Part shown: positions 1 to 8,713 of the stretch, in pieces
How positions within the stretch are numbered: position 1 is the first letter of the stretch
Layout of the letters: each line of letters opens with the position of its first letter
Source of the DNA: Flavobacterium tegetincola DSM 22377
GTDB taxonomy: Bacteria; Bacteroidota; Bacteroidia; Flavobacteriales; Flavobacteriaceae
Reading direction: 5' to 3'
DNA: 64,000 bases
Assembly (NCBI RefSeq): GCF_000425485.1
Contig: NZ_KE384384.1
Span: 124,001 to 188,000 of the forward strand
Translations under genes and position numbers: made by a program
The notes under the pieces: generated by a model
What the model was told of the DNA's origin: nothing
Seen by the model: only the letters and a program-made list of their open reading frames with translations
The model's database searches: none

Positions 1-1706
1 GACTCAAACTCTACAAATATTTCCCACTCAATTGATTCACTTTCATCTATAGTGTTTTTAATAAAAGTATCTCTATTTAAATTAACATCAGAAAAAAAAG
101 TTTTGAGTCCAACTTTTAAATTTGATTTCTCGTTGTTACTTATTGAATGAGTGCTTTTTGAACTAATTATGTCGTGATGACTCAAAATATTTCCATTAAT
201 TCTTTGTTGATATATTCGATGCCAAGATGTTTCGTGTGGATACCATAAGAGATTTCCGGGCACATAAGGTTTTTTTGTAGGATTATAATTTTGCGTTCTA
301 ATTCTAGAAGTTTTTGAATCCTCTTTCTTATCAGAATCTCTATTATTTTCGTAATCAGCTTCAATTGTATTTTTTATTACTTTTTTTCCTAATCCAATTG
401 AACCGCCAGTTTTTTTGTTATCAATTTCGGTTGTAGTTTTCTCATTTTCTTTAATCACTTTGATTGTCATTGATTTTGCTCCTAAACATTGAATAAAATA
501 TGAAAACTCTTCAAATCTATCATTAAACAAATCCGCTTCAAAACTACTGTATGGCAAATAACTTTCTTTTAAATATGGGTGTCCAACGTAAATTTCTTCT
601 TTTTTTGGATGAGTTAATGGAAATTTAATATCAACTGGTAAATTTGATTTATCTAAAACAATGAAAGAATCTGATGGACTTATTTTAACCTCATCATAAA
701 TTAAAATCATTTTTCTCTTATCATATTGTAAATTGTTAAATGATTCCGTAAACTTATTATATGAATAATTAATCTTATCATTTAAATCGCTTTTAATCTC
801 AATTTCCTGAGTGTTTTCAGACGCAAAATAATAATTTTCTAATGACTTATAGTAGTTTCCCAATTCATCAAAAATTTCTGCCTTTAATTCAAACAATCTA
901 AAATTCCAATCCTCATAGCCTTCTGAAACATCATTTTTAATGATTCGTTCTTCCAAAAATTTTAATGCCTCTTGATTCTTTTTGAGTCCTTTTAAACATC
1001 TTGAGTGATGATAAACTAAAAAATAATAAATTATAGAATTTTCCTCTTTCACCAGATTTAAGTCAAAATTTTCATTAATTAAATTAATTACGTTTTGAAA
1101 ATCTTCTTCTATAGTTTTAGTCCTGATATTATCAATTAATAAATTTAATTCATCATCATCGCTATCTAAAAATTTTTTTCTGCTTTCTAAAATCTTATTA
1201 ATTAAATTAACAAATTCTAAACTATCCTTTTCGCTTTTTAATAGTAAATAGTCAGTTAGTACTTTAGTAATTTCATTATCTATATTAGAAAAAAATCGAA
1301 TCAAATAATGTTTTATAGTTTGACCTTTTTCATCGGTGTCTTCGTGGAAACAATGCACATCAACTTCATCAATTTCATCCCAATAGATGTCAATAATAGC
1401 ATCCTCACCTTTAGACCATCCCTTACTTTCAATGATATGACGTATTGATATTCTATCTTCTAAAAAAATTGTAGACCAAATTTCATTTTTAGATGCCGAC
1501 CAAAAATCTCCTTCAGTGAAAGATTGAGAAAATCTAGCATATAAAATTGCAGTATTTCTATCCAAATTATTTATTTCTCTTATTTTAAAAAGTTCATCTT
1601 TTGCTATATTTAATAAACTTCCATTTTGATAAAAAAATATTTCTGACCCATCAGTTGAAATAACATTATTGTTTATTTCGTTTATTATAATTTCTTTTGC
1701 GTTCAT
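1..1706 (-). CDS. Large TPR/PH-like protein of unknown function (partial, 3' end beyond left edge)
   Basis: An open frame of 568 full codons runs from an ATG at 1706 to the left edge without a stop, so the C-terminus is missing. There is no signal peptide or membrane segment, so it is probably cytosolic. Residues about 75-140 alternate short strands and end in a helix, which resembles a bacterial PH-like fold (motif WDEIDEVDV near 109-117). Residues about 222-300 look like two TPR-type helical hairpins (LKGLKKNQEALKFLEE, ELGNYYKSLENYYFA). Residues about 364-415 form a conserved-looking block (HPYLKESYLPYSSFEADLF, then QCLGAKSMTI), followed by Thr/Ser/Lys-rich alternating strands up to the edge. 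It starts 20 bp after the small finger protein upstream, so the two are probably co-transcribed. The fold assignments are inference from pattern; the function is unknown. Confidence 0.8.
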   Translation of the reverse strand, partial: MNAKEIIINEINNNVISTDGSEIFFYQNGSLLNIAKDELFKIREINNLDRNTAILYARFSQSFTEGDFWSASKNEIWSTIFLEDRISIRHIIESKGWSKGEDAIIDIYWDEIDEVDVHCFHEDTDEKGQTIKHYLIRFFSNIDNEITKVLTDYLLLKSEKDSLEFVNLINKILESRKKFLDSDDDELNLLIDNIRTKTIEEDFQNVINLINENFDLNLVKEENSIIYYFLVYHHSRCLKGLKKNQEALKFLEERIIKNDVSEGYEDWNFRLFELKAEIFDELGNYYKSLENYYFASENTQEIEIKSDLNDKINYSYNKFTESFNNLQYDKRKMILIYDEVKISPSDSFIVLDKSNLPVDIKFPLTHPKKEEIYVGHPYLKESYLPYSSFEADLFNDRFEEFSYFIQCLGAKSMTIKVIKENEKTTTEIDNKKTGGSIGLGKKVIKNTIEADYENNRDSDKKEDSKTSRIRTQNYNPTKKPYVPGNLLWYPHETSWHRIYQQRINGNILSHHDIISSKSTHSISNNEKSNLKVGLKTFFSDVNLNRDTFIKNTIDESESIEWEIFVEFE

Positions 1707-1726
1707 TTATATTACTTAATATTATT

Positions 1727-1978
1727 TTAAAGTGTAGGAGAGTGTTTGCCTTTTCCAACTCCATTTGGATGCCGATGACAAGAGTTTGCTGTTAATCCTG
1801 AAATAGAAGATGAAGATGTTCCGCAATATTTACAGCTATATTGAGTTTTTTCACTTCCTTCATAAAGTTTATGTTTTCCTTTTCCAGGCCCTAAAGGATG
1901 TCGATGACAGGAATTGGCAGTTAGACTTGCGATAGTCGAACTTTTTGTTCCACAATATTCACAGTAGTAGTTTGGCAT
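1727..1978 (-). CDS. Small protein with two tandem C-x2-C-x14-CHRH finger repeats
   Basis: This 83-residue protein is two copies of one module of about 40 residues. Each has a YxCxYCGT start, a C-x2-C pair, 14 residues, then CHRHP and a GKGKH end. Four Cys/His positions per module plus a further His look like a zinc-binding finger. The linker LYEGSEK joins the copies. There is no signal peptide. It lies 20 bp upstream of the large unknown protein on the same strand and is its likely operon partner. Small proteins of this kind occur in Bacteroidota as far as I recall, but I know no function. Nucleic-acid or protein binding is only inferred from the finger pattern. Confidence 0.8.
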   Translation of the reverse strand: MPNYYCEYCGTKSSTIASLTANSCHRHPLGPGKGKHKLYEGSEKTQYSCKYCGTSSSSISGLTANSCHRHPNGVGKGKHSPTL

Positions 1979-2314
1979 ATTTTAGCATTTATTTAGTTGA
2001 TTCATTTTCTTTTAAAAAGGTAAAATATCATTCATAAGCACAGACAATTAAATCGCATCGAGTAGTTATACTAACTTATTTTAAAGATTTATTTAAATTC
2101 TTATTTTCCAAATGTAATTAAAAAAGATTGCAAAAAATTATACCTAAAAAATAATTTTTAATGGCAGAAAATAATTTTAGAACAAGTCCGAAACAAATTA
2201 AGTATTACAAATTCTCAACCTCAACCAATCCTATAACCATTTCACTAAATTATATAAATTTATCTAACCCCATTTCGATTATATTTGTCCAAATTTAAGA
2301 CATAACTCTACCTT
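1979..2314. other. Divergent intergenic region, 336 bp
   Basis: No gene is visible. The region separates the minus-strand finger protein from the plus-strand barrel gene and must hold both promoters. TATATTTG at 2280-2287 fits the -7 element TAnnTTTG for the plus gene and lies 28 bp before its ATG; no clear TTG lies at the expected -33 distance. The rest is very AT-rich. Confidence 0.5.
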
Positions 2315-3571
2315 ATGAATTTTACAAGTACTCTTCAATCCAAAATCATATTGGTACCGTTATTATTTCTTTCAACATTTGCTTTTTCGCAAGACGAAAA
2401 TACAGCACCGGCAAAAGATTCGATTCCCTACGTAACTTTATACGACTTGTTTAAAAAGAAAGAAAATCGTGTGGACGAACCGGAATCACTTACCAACTTT
2501 ATCATATTGCCCACCATTGGTTTGCAACCGGCAAGCGGGTTCACAGGCGGTTTTATCAGTCAGTACAGTTTCAAGGAAAAAGAAGAAGACAAAATTTCAT
2601 TGATTGCCGGAGGTGCTTCATACAGTACTAAAAGTCAGATTTTGACCTATTTAAAAAACAATATGTACTTAAAAGACGCAACCTATTTCTTGAGTGGAGA
2701 TTTACGTTATTATGTATTTTCGCAGTCTAATTTTGGTTTAGGTTCGGATATTGTTCCTTACGGAGATGCTTTTGACAACTTCGATTATGAAGATATCGAA
2801 GAACCGATGAAGTACAATTATTTTAAATTTCACCAAACGGCAAACTATAAAATTATCGAAAATGTTTATGCAGGACTGGGAATTCACATTGACAGCTATG
2901 ACAGTATCGAAGATGAACTTTTAGATGTTGCCAATGCAGAACTGACCGAACATTACAACTATTCGCAAGCTTACGGATTTAACGACAAACATTACACAGT
3001 TGCCGGCGGAAGTTTGAATTTGATTTACGACGGTCGCGACAATTTGATAAACACAAATTCCGGGCTTTATGTAAATTTAAGTTACCGTTTCAATCCTGAA
3101 CTAAATACATCGCAACAAAACAGCACAACGTTGACTTTAGATTCCCGGTATTTTATTCCGTTGAGTAAATCAAATAAGCAACACGTCTTGGGATTTTGGA
3201 CGTATGGTCAATTCTTGACAAGCGGAAATTTACCTTATTTAAATTTACCCGCAATTGGTTGGGACCAAAACAGCCGAAGCGGAAAAGGATATACACAAGG
3301 TTTATTTCGAGGTGCGAATTTAATTACGTTCGAAACAGAATACCGTTTTCCGATAATGAAAAACCAATTAATTAGCGGAACTGTTTTTGCAAACGCAACT
3401 TCTGCAAGTGACGTGGAAGGAAACTTAAATCTGTTTCACACTTTTCAACCTGCAGTTGGTGTTGGATTACGCATTTTATTGGATAAAAATACGTTAACTA
3501 ATTTCGTGATGAATTTTGGTTTAGGACGTGATTCTAAAACCTTCTACTTCAACGACGGAGAAGGTTTTTAA
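2315..3571 (+). CDS. BamA/TamA-family (surface antigen D15) outer membrane protein
   Basis: A 418-residue exported protein with a signal peptide ending FAFSQ. After about 50 linker residues it consists of amphipathic beta strands typical of the C-terminal barrel of Omp85/D15 proteins, with hallmarks such as DGRDN, NTNSGLYVNLSYRF and FRGANLITFETEYRFP, and a final aromatic residue (GEGF) as expected for barrel insertion. No POTRA repeats are present, so it is a barrel-only member and not BamA itself. Such short D15 proteins are common in Bacteroidota and their cargo is mostly unknown. It stands alone, converging on the SDR gene with a 4-bp gap. Confidence 0.8.
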   Translation: MNFTSTLQSKIILVPLLFLSTFAFSQDENTAPAKDSIPYVTLYDLFKKKENRVDEPESLTNFIILPTIGLQPASGFTGGFISQYSFKEKEEDKISLIAGGASYSTKSQILTYLKNNMYLKDATYFLSGDLRYYVFSQSNFGLGSDIVPYGDAFDNFDYEDIEEPMKYNYFKFHQTANYKIIENVYAGLGIHIDSYDSIEDELLDVANAELTEHYNYSQAYGFNDKHYTVAGGSLNLIYDGRDNLINTNSGLYVNLSYRFNPELNTSQQNSTTLTLDSRYFIPLSKSNKQHVLGFWTYGQFLTSGNLPYLNLPAIGWDQNSRSGKGYTQGLFRGANLITFETEYRFPIMKNQLISGTVFANATSASDVEGNLNLFHTFQPAVGVGLRILLDKNTLTNFVMNFGLGRDSKTFYFNDGEGF

Positions 3572-3575
3572 TCTT

Positions 3576-5123
3576 TTACCAAGCAATCGGATTGTAATCC
3601 TTTAAGAATTTTCCAGACCAATGTTTCCCTGAATTGATTCCGTCAAATAACGGGTCCATCACTCTTGCCGCACCATCAACAATGTCAAGTGGCGGTTGAA
3701 AATCTTGCTCTTCTTGTTTCTTTTTTGCCATTGCTGCAGGGTCTTCATCGGTAACCCAACCCGTATCCACAGCGTTCATGAAAATGCCGTCTTTCGCCAA
3801 AGTTCCAGCGGCAGTATGCGTCAACATATTTAAAGCGGCTTTTGCCATGTTGGTATGTGGATGTCGGTCTTCCTTAAAACCTTTGTAGAATTTACCTTCC
3901 ATTGCCGAAACATTGATGATGTGCTTTTTGCCCGTTTTGTCCTTTTTCATAACTTCTGAAAGTCGGTTGCAAAGTACAAATGGAGCAACAGAATTTACCA
4001 ATTGTACTTCAATCATTTCCGTGGTTTCAATTTCGCCGAGTTTCAATCGCCAACTATTTGTTTTTCGCAAATCGACTTGTTGTAAATCGGCATCCAATTC
4101 GCCTTCAGGGAAAACTTCAGTTGAAACCAATCCTTTGTCAAACGAATATGGAATCTGCGATAATTTGGCGGAAGCCCTCAACCCTATTCCAGGTTCGGGA
4201 CCGTGCCAAGTTACTGGCATATTTTGATTGGACGAAGAACCAATGGTCAATGCTTTTAATTCTTCCAAACAATTTAAATGGTCGTTCAGCAAACTTTGAA
4301 CATCTCCATTAAATTCAGAAATGGGTAATTCTTCATTTCGCATCAAGTGCGAATAAAATCCAGACGGACGACGAACCGTTTGTGCGGCATTATTAATCAA
4401 AATATCCAGTCGGCCGTATTTTTGTTCGATGAAATTACAGAAAATTTCCACACTTGGAATATGTCGCAAATCCAATCCGTGGACTTTCAAACGATGTCCC
4501 CAATCCTTAAAATCTGCTTCTTTGGCAAAGCGAATCGCAGAATCTGCAGGAAAACGCGTTGTTGCAATAACCGTTGCTCCACCTCTTAATAACATCAACG
4601 TAATATGATAACCAATTTTTAAACGAGAACCTGTAATGACTGCAACTTGACCGTTTACATCGGCTGTTTGAAAGCGTTTTGCATAATTAAAATCGCCACA
4701 ATCAATACACATCGAATCGTAGAAATGATGCATTTTAGTAAATTTGGTTTTGCAGACGTAGCAGATTTTTGGAATTTTTAGTTCCAAAACTTCTTTATTT
4801 TCCAAGATATTTGAAGCCAACAATTTTGGAGCAACAAAAACACTTGCTTCCCGAGCCGAACGAATTCCGGTTTCTTTTCGGGCAACTCTGTCTTTCGTTT
4901 CTTCTTTCTTTTTCGCTAAAGCTTTTGCATCTTTTTTTCTGCGGGAAAATTCTTCGCGGTCGGGTCTGGAGAATTGTCCAGCTGCTTTTATTAATGCGGT
5001 TCGTTGTTCTTTTGGAATATCAAATATTTGCGAAGTTTCTGCATTTAGTTGTTCTAAAACAGCGATGCATTTGTTGATTTCTTCGGCAGAAAGGATGTTA
5101 ATTGTAGGCGTTTCTTCGTTCAT
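3576..5123 (-). CDS. Atypical SDR-family oxidoreductase with N-terminal zinc-ribbon-like extension
   Basis: The preferred start is the ATG at 5123 (MNEETPTIN), because the longer frame to 5222 crosses A/T-rich repeat-like intergenic DNA. The 515-residue protein begins with about 120 helical, Lys-rich residues, then a CYVCKTKF...CIDCGDF pair that looks like a zinc ribbon. A Rossmann domain follows with VAVITGSRLKIG (TGxxxxIG) and NNAAQT. The usual catalytic Tyr of YxxxK is absent: the Lys is kept in HTNMAKAALNM but position K-4 is Thr; a Ser remains in INVSAMEG. A large insert separates the two halves. Dehydrogenase activity is therefore doubtful. The substrate is unknown. Confidence 0.75.
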   Translation of the reverse strand: MNEETPTINILSAEEINKCIAVLEQLNAETSQIFDIPKEQRTALIKAAGQFSRPDREEFSRRKKDAKALAKKKEETKDRVARKETGIRSAREASVFVAPKLLASNILENKEVLELKIPKICYVCKTKFTKMHHFYDSMCIDCGDFNYAKRFQTADVNGQVAVITGSRLKIGYHITLMLLRGGATVIATTRFPADSAIRFAKEADFKDWGHRLKVHGLDLRHIPSVEIFCNFIEQKYGRLDILINNAAQTVRRPSGFYSHLMRNEELPISEFNGDVQSLLNDHLNCLEELKALTIGSSSNQNMPVTWHGPEPGIGLRASAKLSQIPYSFDKGLVSTEVFPEGELDADLQQVDLRKTNSWRLKLGEIETTEMIEVQLVNSVAPFVLCNRLSEVMKKDKTGKKHIINVSAMEGKFYKGFKEDRHPHTNMAKAALNMLTHTAAGTLAKDGIFMNAVDTGWVTDEDPAAMAKKKQEEQDFQPPLDIVDGAARVMDPLFDGINSGKHWSGKFLKDYNPIAW

Positions 5124-5159
5124 TCGTATAAAGTTGAAAATGCTTTTGGTGCAGATTCT

Positions 5160-5400
5160 AAGGTAGCAAAGATAGATTTTTAAAGTGTTACTTTTCTGGC
5201 CACAGATTAAAGAGATTAGCACAGATTTTAAACAATTATTCTTTCAAATTTAATATTTAGCAAAGAATTTTACGGCTTTTCTTACTATCTGTATACTTAC
5301 CGCAGATTAAAAAGAGTAGCTCTGATTAAAAAAGAAATCTTTTTGAAATCAATTAATCTGTGGCTAAAAAATTTCGCAGATTATAATAGTACTTTGTATC
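5160..5400. repeat. Intergenic region with repeated (C)GCAGATTA/CACAGATTA motifs
   Basis: Between the SDR gene and the methyltransferase, related words recur: CACAGATTAAAGAGATTAGC at 5201, CCGCAGATTAAAAAGAGTAG near 5300, AATCTGTGGC in inverted orientation near 5354, and TCGCAGATTA near 5372. A similar word (CCACAGATTAAAAATTAG) occurs near 46938. No coding potential is seen. It looks like a degenerate dispersed intergenic repeat; function unknown. Confidence 0.45.
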
Positions 5401-5420
5401 TTCGCCCGACTTTCTAAATT

Positions 5421-6257
5421 ATGCAACACATTATAAAATCATATTTAAAATTCATTTGGAATTCCACTAACGCTCACGGAGTACATTCACCGTTTGTATT
5501 TAATTTGGTTCAGAAATGTTTTTACGATAAAACAAAATATCCTGAATACTCCCTTTTAGAAAAGTATCGAAATTCTCTTTTGAAAAACAAAAACACCATT
5601 GAAGTAACTGATTTTGGTGCAGGTTCACGAATTTTCAAATCGAATACAAGAACCATTAACGCAATTGCCAAAAACGCTGGAATTTCGCCAGAAAGAGCAA
5701 AATTACTTTTTAGAATTGTGAATTATTTTCAGCCGAAAAGTATATTAGAAATCGGCACTTCTTTAGGATTAGCAACTTCTGCCCTAGCCTTGAATGATTT
5801 TTCAGCAGTTACGACTTTAGAAGGATGTCCCGAAACGATGAAGCAATGTCAGTTGCAACTGCAAAAATTCAATATCAATAATGTGACGGGAATTACGGGT
5901 GAATTTTCAAAACAACTCACAGCCTACAACTTAAAACCTACGACCTTCAACCTTATTTACTTTGACGGAAATCATTCAAAACAAGCGACATTGGACTATT
6001 TTGAATTGTTATTACCCACCATTGATAACGAAACCGTTTGGATTTTTGATGACATTCATTGGTCAGAAGAAATGGAAGAAACTTGGGAAATTATAAAAAA
6101 ACACCCCAAAGTAAAGGTCACGGTGGACACCTTTCAGTGGGGTATTGTTTTTTTTAGAAGCGAACAAGTCAAAGAAAACTTCATTATCCGAACTGATAAA
6201 TCGTTTTTTTTAGACAACGTTTTAGGAATTAAAAACCTTTGGGGTTTGCTCCATTAA
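5421..6257 (+). CDS. Class I SAM-dependent methyltransferase
   Basis: The 278-residue protein has the SAM-binding motif I ILEIGTSLGLATSALAL around residue 112-128, an acidic motif II (TTLEG), and later FDGNHSKQATLDYFE and VWIFDDIHWSEEM. This layout resembles O-methyltransferase-type class I enzymes. The N-terminal 60 residues are helical and probably recognise substrate. No membrane segments are present. It stands alone; its last codon overlaps the convergent phosphate transporter by 4 bp. The substrate cannot be predicted. Confidence 0.8.
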   Translation: MQHIIKSYLKFIWNSTNAHGVHSPFVFNLVQKCFYDKTKYPEYSLLEKYRNSLLKNKNTIEVTDFGAGSRIFKSNTRTINAIAKNAGISPERAKLLFRIVNYFQPKSILEIGTSLGLATSALALNDFSAVTTLEGCPETMKQCQLQLQKFNINNVTGITGEFSKQLTAYNLKPTTFNLIYFDGNHSKQATLDYFELLLPTIDNETVWIFDDIHWSEEMEETWEIIKKHPKVKVTVDTFQWGIVFFRSEQVKENFIIRTDKSFFLDNVLGIKNLWGLLH

Positions 6258-8500
6258 TTCTTATCGACCTTATTGAATTCTTTGAACATTTCTAATAAAT
6301 TCATAATTGCATTTACCAAATCGTTGGTTTCTAGCAATAACGCAAAATACAGTTTACTATTTTTAGGACTTGTTTCTGTAGTTCTGATTCTATTAATTTG
6401 TTTGGTTATTAGATCAGAGACAGTGTCTAAAAGTAATTGCTTGTCTTTTAAAATGACATCAATTTTATTATACTCTTCATTTTTAAAACTATCTTCAAGC
6501 AATAACAACAACTTTTGAACTTGATCATCAATCGTCTTTAAACCTTTAATTTGATTGAATTTTAATTTCTTATGATTGTTATTAACGTGCGAATAACTAT
6601 TTGAAGTGATAAAGTCAATAGACTGGACCATATCTTGTAAGTATCCTAAAATCAAAATGTAAAATTTACTAGCTTCTACAGAATTATCATCTAAGTTTTT
6701 AATGAAGTAAAAAACATTGCTTTTTAGTTCGTCAATTTCTTTTTCAAGTTTCTTTTGATCTTTCTTATTTTGTTTCAATTTGGCTAAATCTTCCGAAGCC
6801 AAATTGTCAATTAAACTGGAGTACAAAGCACTTGTTCTTCGAAAAACCGTAGAAATTTGAGCCGAACTTTCCGTAATCATATCTTTTACGGTTCCAATAT
6901 CTTCTTTGCGTAAGCTTTTAATTTCAGCTTCGTATTTTACTTTTTTCTTATGTTTTCTAGAACTTCTATACAATAAGATTCCTAGTAAAAGCAACAATCC
7001 TACAAAGGCAAAAACTTCACCGATCTTTAAAATATAGGCCATTACAAAGGCCAATAGAAATGCAACAATTGCAGTAAAAAACCACCCACCTATTACTTTA
7101 AAGACACCTGCAATTCTATAAACAGCACTTTCCCTGTCCCAAGCTCTATCAGCAAATGAGGTTCCCATTGCCACCATAAACGTTACATAAGTTGTGGACA
7201 ATGGTAATTTCATTGAAGTACCAATGGCTATTAAAATACTGGCAACCATTAAATTTACGGAAGCTCGAACCATATCAAAAGCCGGTTCATCTTCGGTTTT
7301 CTTCGCTGATTTTTCAACAGTTTTGAAACGGCTGTCAATTTTAATTTGTAATTTTTTTGGTAAGAAATAATTCATTCCTTCTCCAATATTAACTCCCAAT
7401 CGAACGATAAAACGAGAAGCTAAATTGGGAGAAAATTTCTCTACTCCGTCACCTTGTCTAGAAAGATTAACACCTGTTTCGATAACGCTTTTTGCTTTTT
7501 TAGACGTCCATAACGTGACAACCATTACAATTCCAGCCAAAAGTAAAAAGTAAAATGGAGCTACAATAGAATCGTCTGCTAAAGCTCCCATCATAAATGT
7601 ATCTCCCGAGGCACCACTGGCTTGGAAAATTTCATAGGAGTTAAATGCCGCAATGGGTACACCGATAAAGTTGACCAAGTCATTTCCAGCAAAAGCCAAT
7701 GCCAATGCAAATGTCCCGATCAGGATAATTACCCGCAAAATATTGACTTTAAAAAAGCTGATAAGTATTTGAGAAAGGACAAGAAACAAAATAAAGTTTC
7801 CACCTAAAATTAAAAATTGGTGTTGATTTATCCAAGCATATTGATCTTTAGAAATAAACGAAACACCTTTTAAACCCTTTATTAATATGAAAAAAGTAAT
7901 GGCTGAAATGGCAATTCCACCAAAAATAGCACCAAAATATTTTAATTTTTTGTCATAATGAAACGTAAAAATCAGCCTTGAGATGTACTGAATAAAACTA
8001 CCTAAAGCGAAAGACAGAACGACCGAAAGCAATATACTGTACACGATTTCAGAAGCTTTCTTGGTATTGATGTACATTCCTAAATTGTCAAAAGTATCAT
8101 CAGTAGTATATATTTTATAAAGTGCCAGACAAACGGCAGCTCCTAAAAGTTCAAAAATGATGGAAACCGTTGTAGACGTTGGCAATCCTAAAGAATTAAA
8201 AACATCTAGTAACAAGATATCGGTAATCATTACTGCCAAGAAAATAATCATGACGTCATTAAAACTAAACATACTTGGAACAAAAATTCCGCTTCGGGCA
8301 ATTTCCATCATACCACTAGAAAACATTGCTCCAACCAAAACTCCTAAACTGGCAACAATCATTGTAGTTTTAAATGAAATTGCTTTTGAGCCTACTGCAG
8401 AATTTAAAAAGTTTACCGCGTCATTACTCACGCCAACAATTAAATCAATTATCGCTAAAACCCCTAAAGCAATCAACATTATAATGTAAATCTGATCCAT
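6254..8500 (-). CDS. PiT-family inorganic phosphate transporter with C-terminal PhoU-like domain
   Basis: The ATG at 8500 (MDQIYIIM) is chosen: it gives a normal PiT start leading into the first membrane helix, while the longer frame adds a charged Cys-containing leader. The 748-residue protein carries the PiT signature GVSNDAVNFLNSAVGSKA near the N-terminus and a related repeat (FAGNDLVNFIGVPIAA) in the middle, with about 11-12 membrane helices. Residues after about 500 are a long soluble helical region resembling PhoU/DUF47 proteins, which in other genomes are separate genes next to pit. Expected role: low-affinity phosphate uptake at the inner membrane, with the tail as regulator. Fusion to the tail is inference from helical pattern. 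Confidence 0.85.
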   Translation of the reverse strand: MDQIYIIMLIALGVLAIIDLIVGVSNDAVNFLNSAVGSKAISFKTTMIVASLGVLVGAMFSSGMMEIARSGIFVPSMFSFNDVMIIFLAVMITDILLLDVFNSLGLPTSTTVSIIFELLGAAVCLALYKIYTTDDTFDNLGMYINTKKASEIVYSILLSVVLSFALGSFIQYISRLIFTFHYDKKLKYFGAIFGGIAISAITFFILIKGLKGVSFISKDQYAWINQHQFLILGGNFILFLVLSQILISFFKVNILRVIILIGTFALALAFAGNDLVNFIGVPIAAFNSYEIFQASGASGDTFMMGALADDSIVAPFYFLLLAGIVMVVTLWTSKKAKSVIETGVNLSRQGDGVEKFSPNLASRFIVRLGVNIGEGMNYFLPKKLQIKIDSRFKTVEKSAKKTEDEPAFDMVRASVNLMVASILIAIGTSMKLPLSTTYVTFMVAMGTSFADRAWDRESAVYRIAGVFKVIGGWFFTAIVAFLLAFVMAYILKIGEVFAFVGLLLLLGILLYRSSRKHKKKVKYEAEIKSLRKEDIGTVKDMITESSAQISTVFRRTSALYSSLIDNLASEDLAKLKQNKKDQKKLEKEIDELKSNVFYFIKNLDDNSVEASKFYILILGYLQDMVQSIDFITSNSYSHVNNNHKKLKFNQIKGLKTIDDQVQKLLLLLEDSFKNEEYNKIDVILKDKQLLLDTVSDLITKQINRIRTTETSPKNSKLYFALLLETNDLVNAIMNLLEMFKEFNKVDKN

Positions 8501-8655
8501 TCTTTTACTACATTTAATTTTGCACAAAAGTCCTTTAAGAATTTTGTTTCTATGTTATCTTAATGTTATTAAAAAGTAAAAACATAAAATTAAATCTAGC
8601 AGCTCGATTTAAATTCAAGTTAAACTTCCATTGATATAAAATTAAAAGTAGAAGA

Positions 8656-8693
8656 TAAAAAAAATAGCCGCCCCAATTAGGACAGCTATTTTC
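8656..8693 (-). terminator. Rho-independent terminator of the 8714-9373 lipoprotein gene
   Basis: On the minus strand a 13-bp stem (arms 8680-8692 and 8661-8673, two G-U pairs) with a 6-nt loop is followed by a run of T. Confidence 0.85.
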
Positions 8694-8713
8694 ATTGTAT
8701 GATAATAGGTAAA

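Noticed and set aside
182-364. Short minus-strand frame of 60 codons inside the left-edge gene
   Set aside because: It lies in another frame of the long open gene 1-1706 and has no family match.
3913-5077. Several plus-strand frames opposite the SDR gene
   Set aside because: Antisense shadows of a confirmed protein-coding frame with low-complexity, Cys/Leu/Phe-rich composition.
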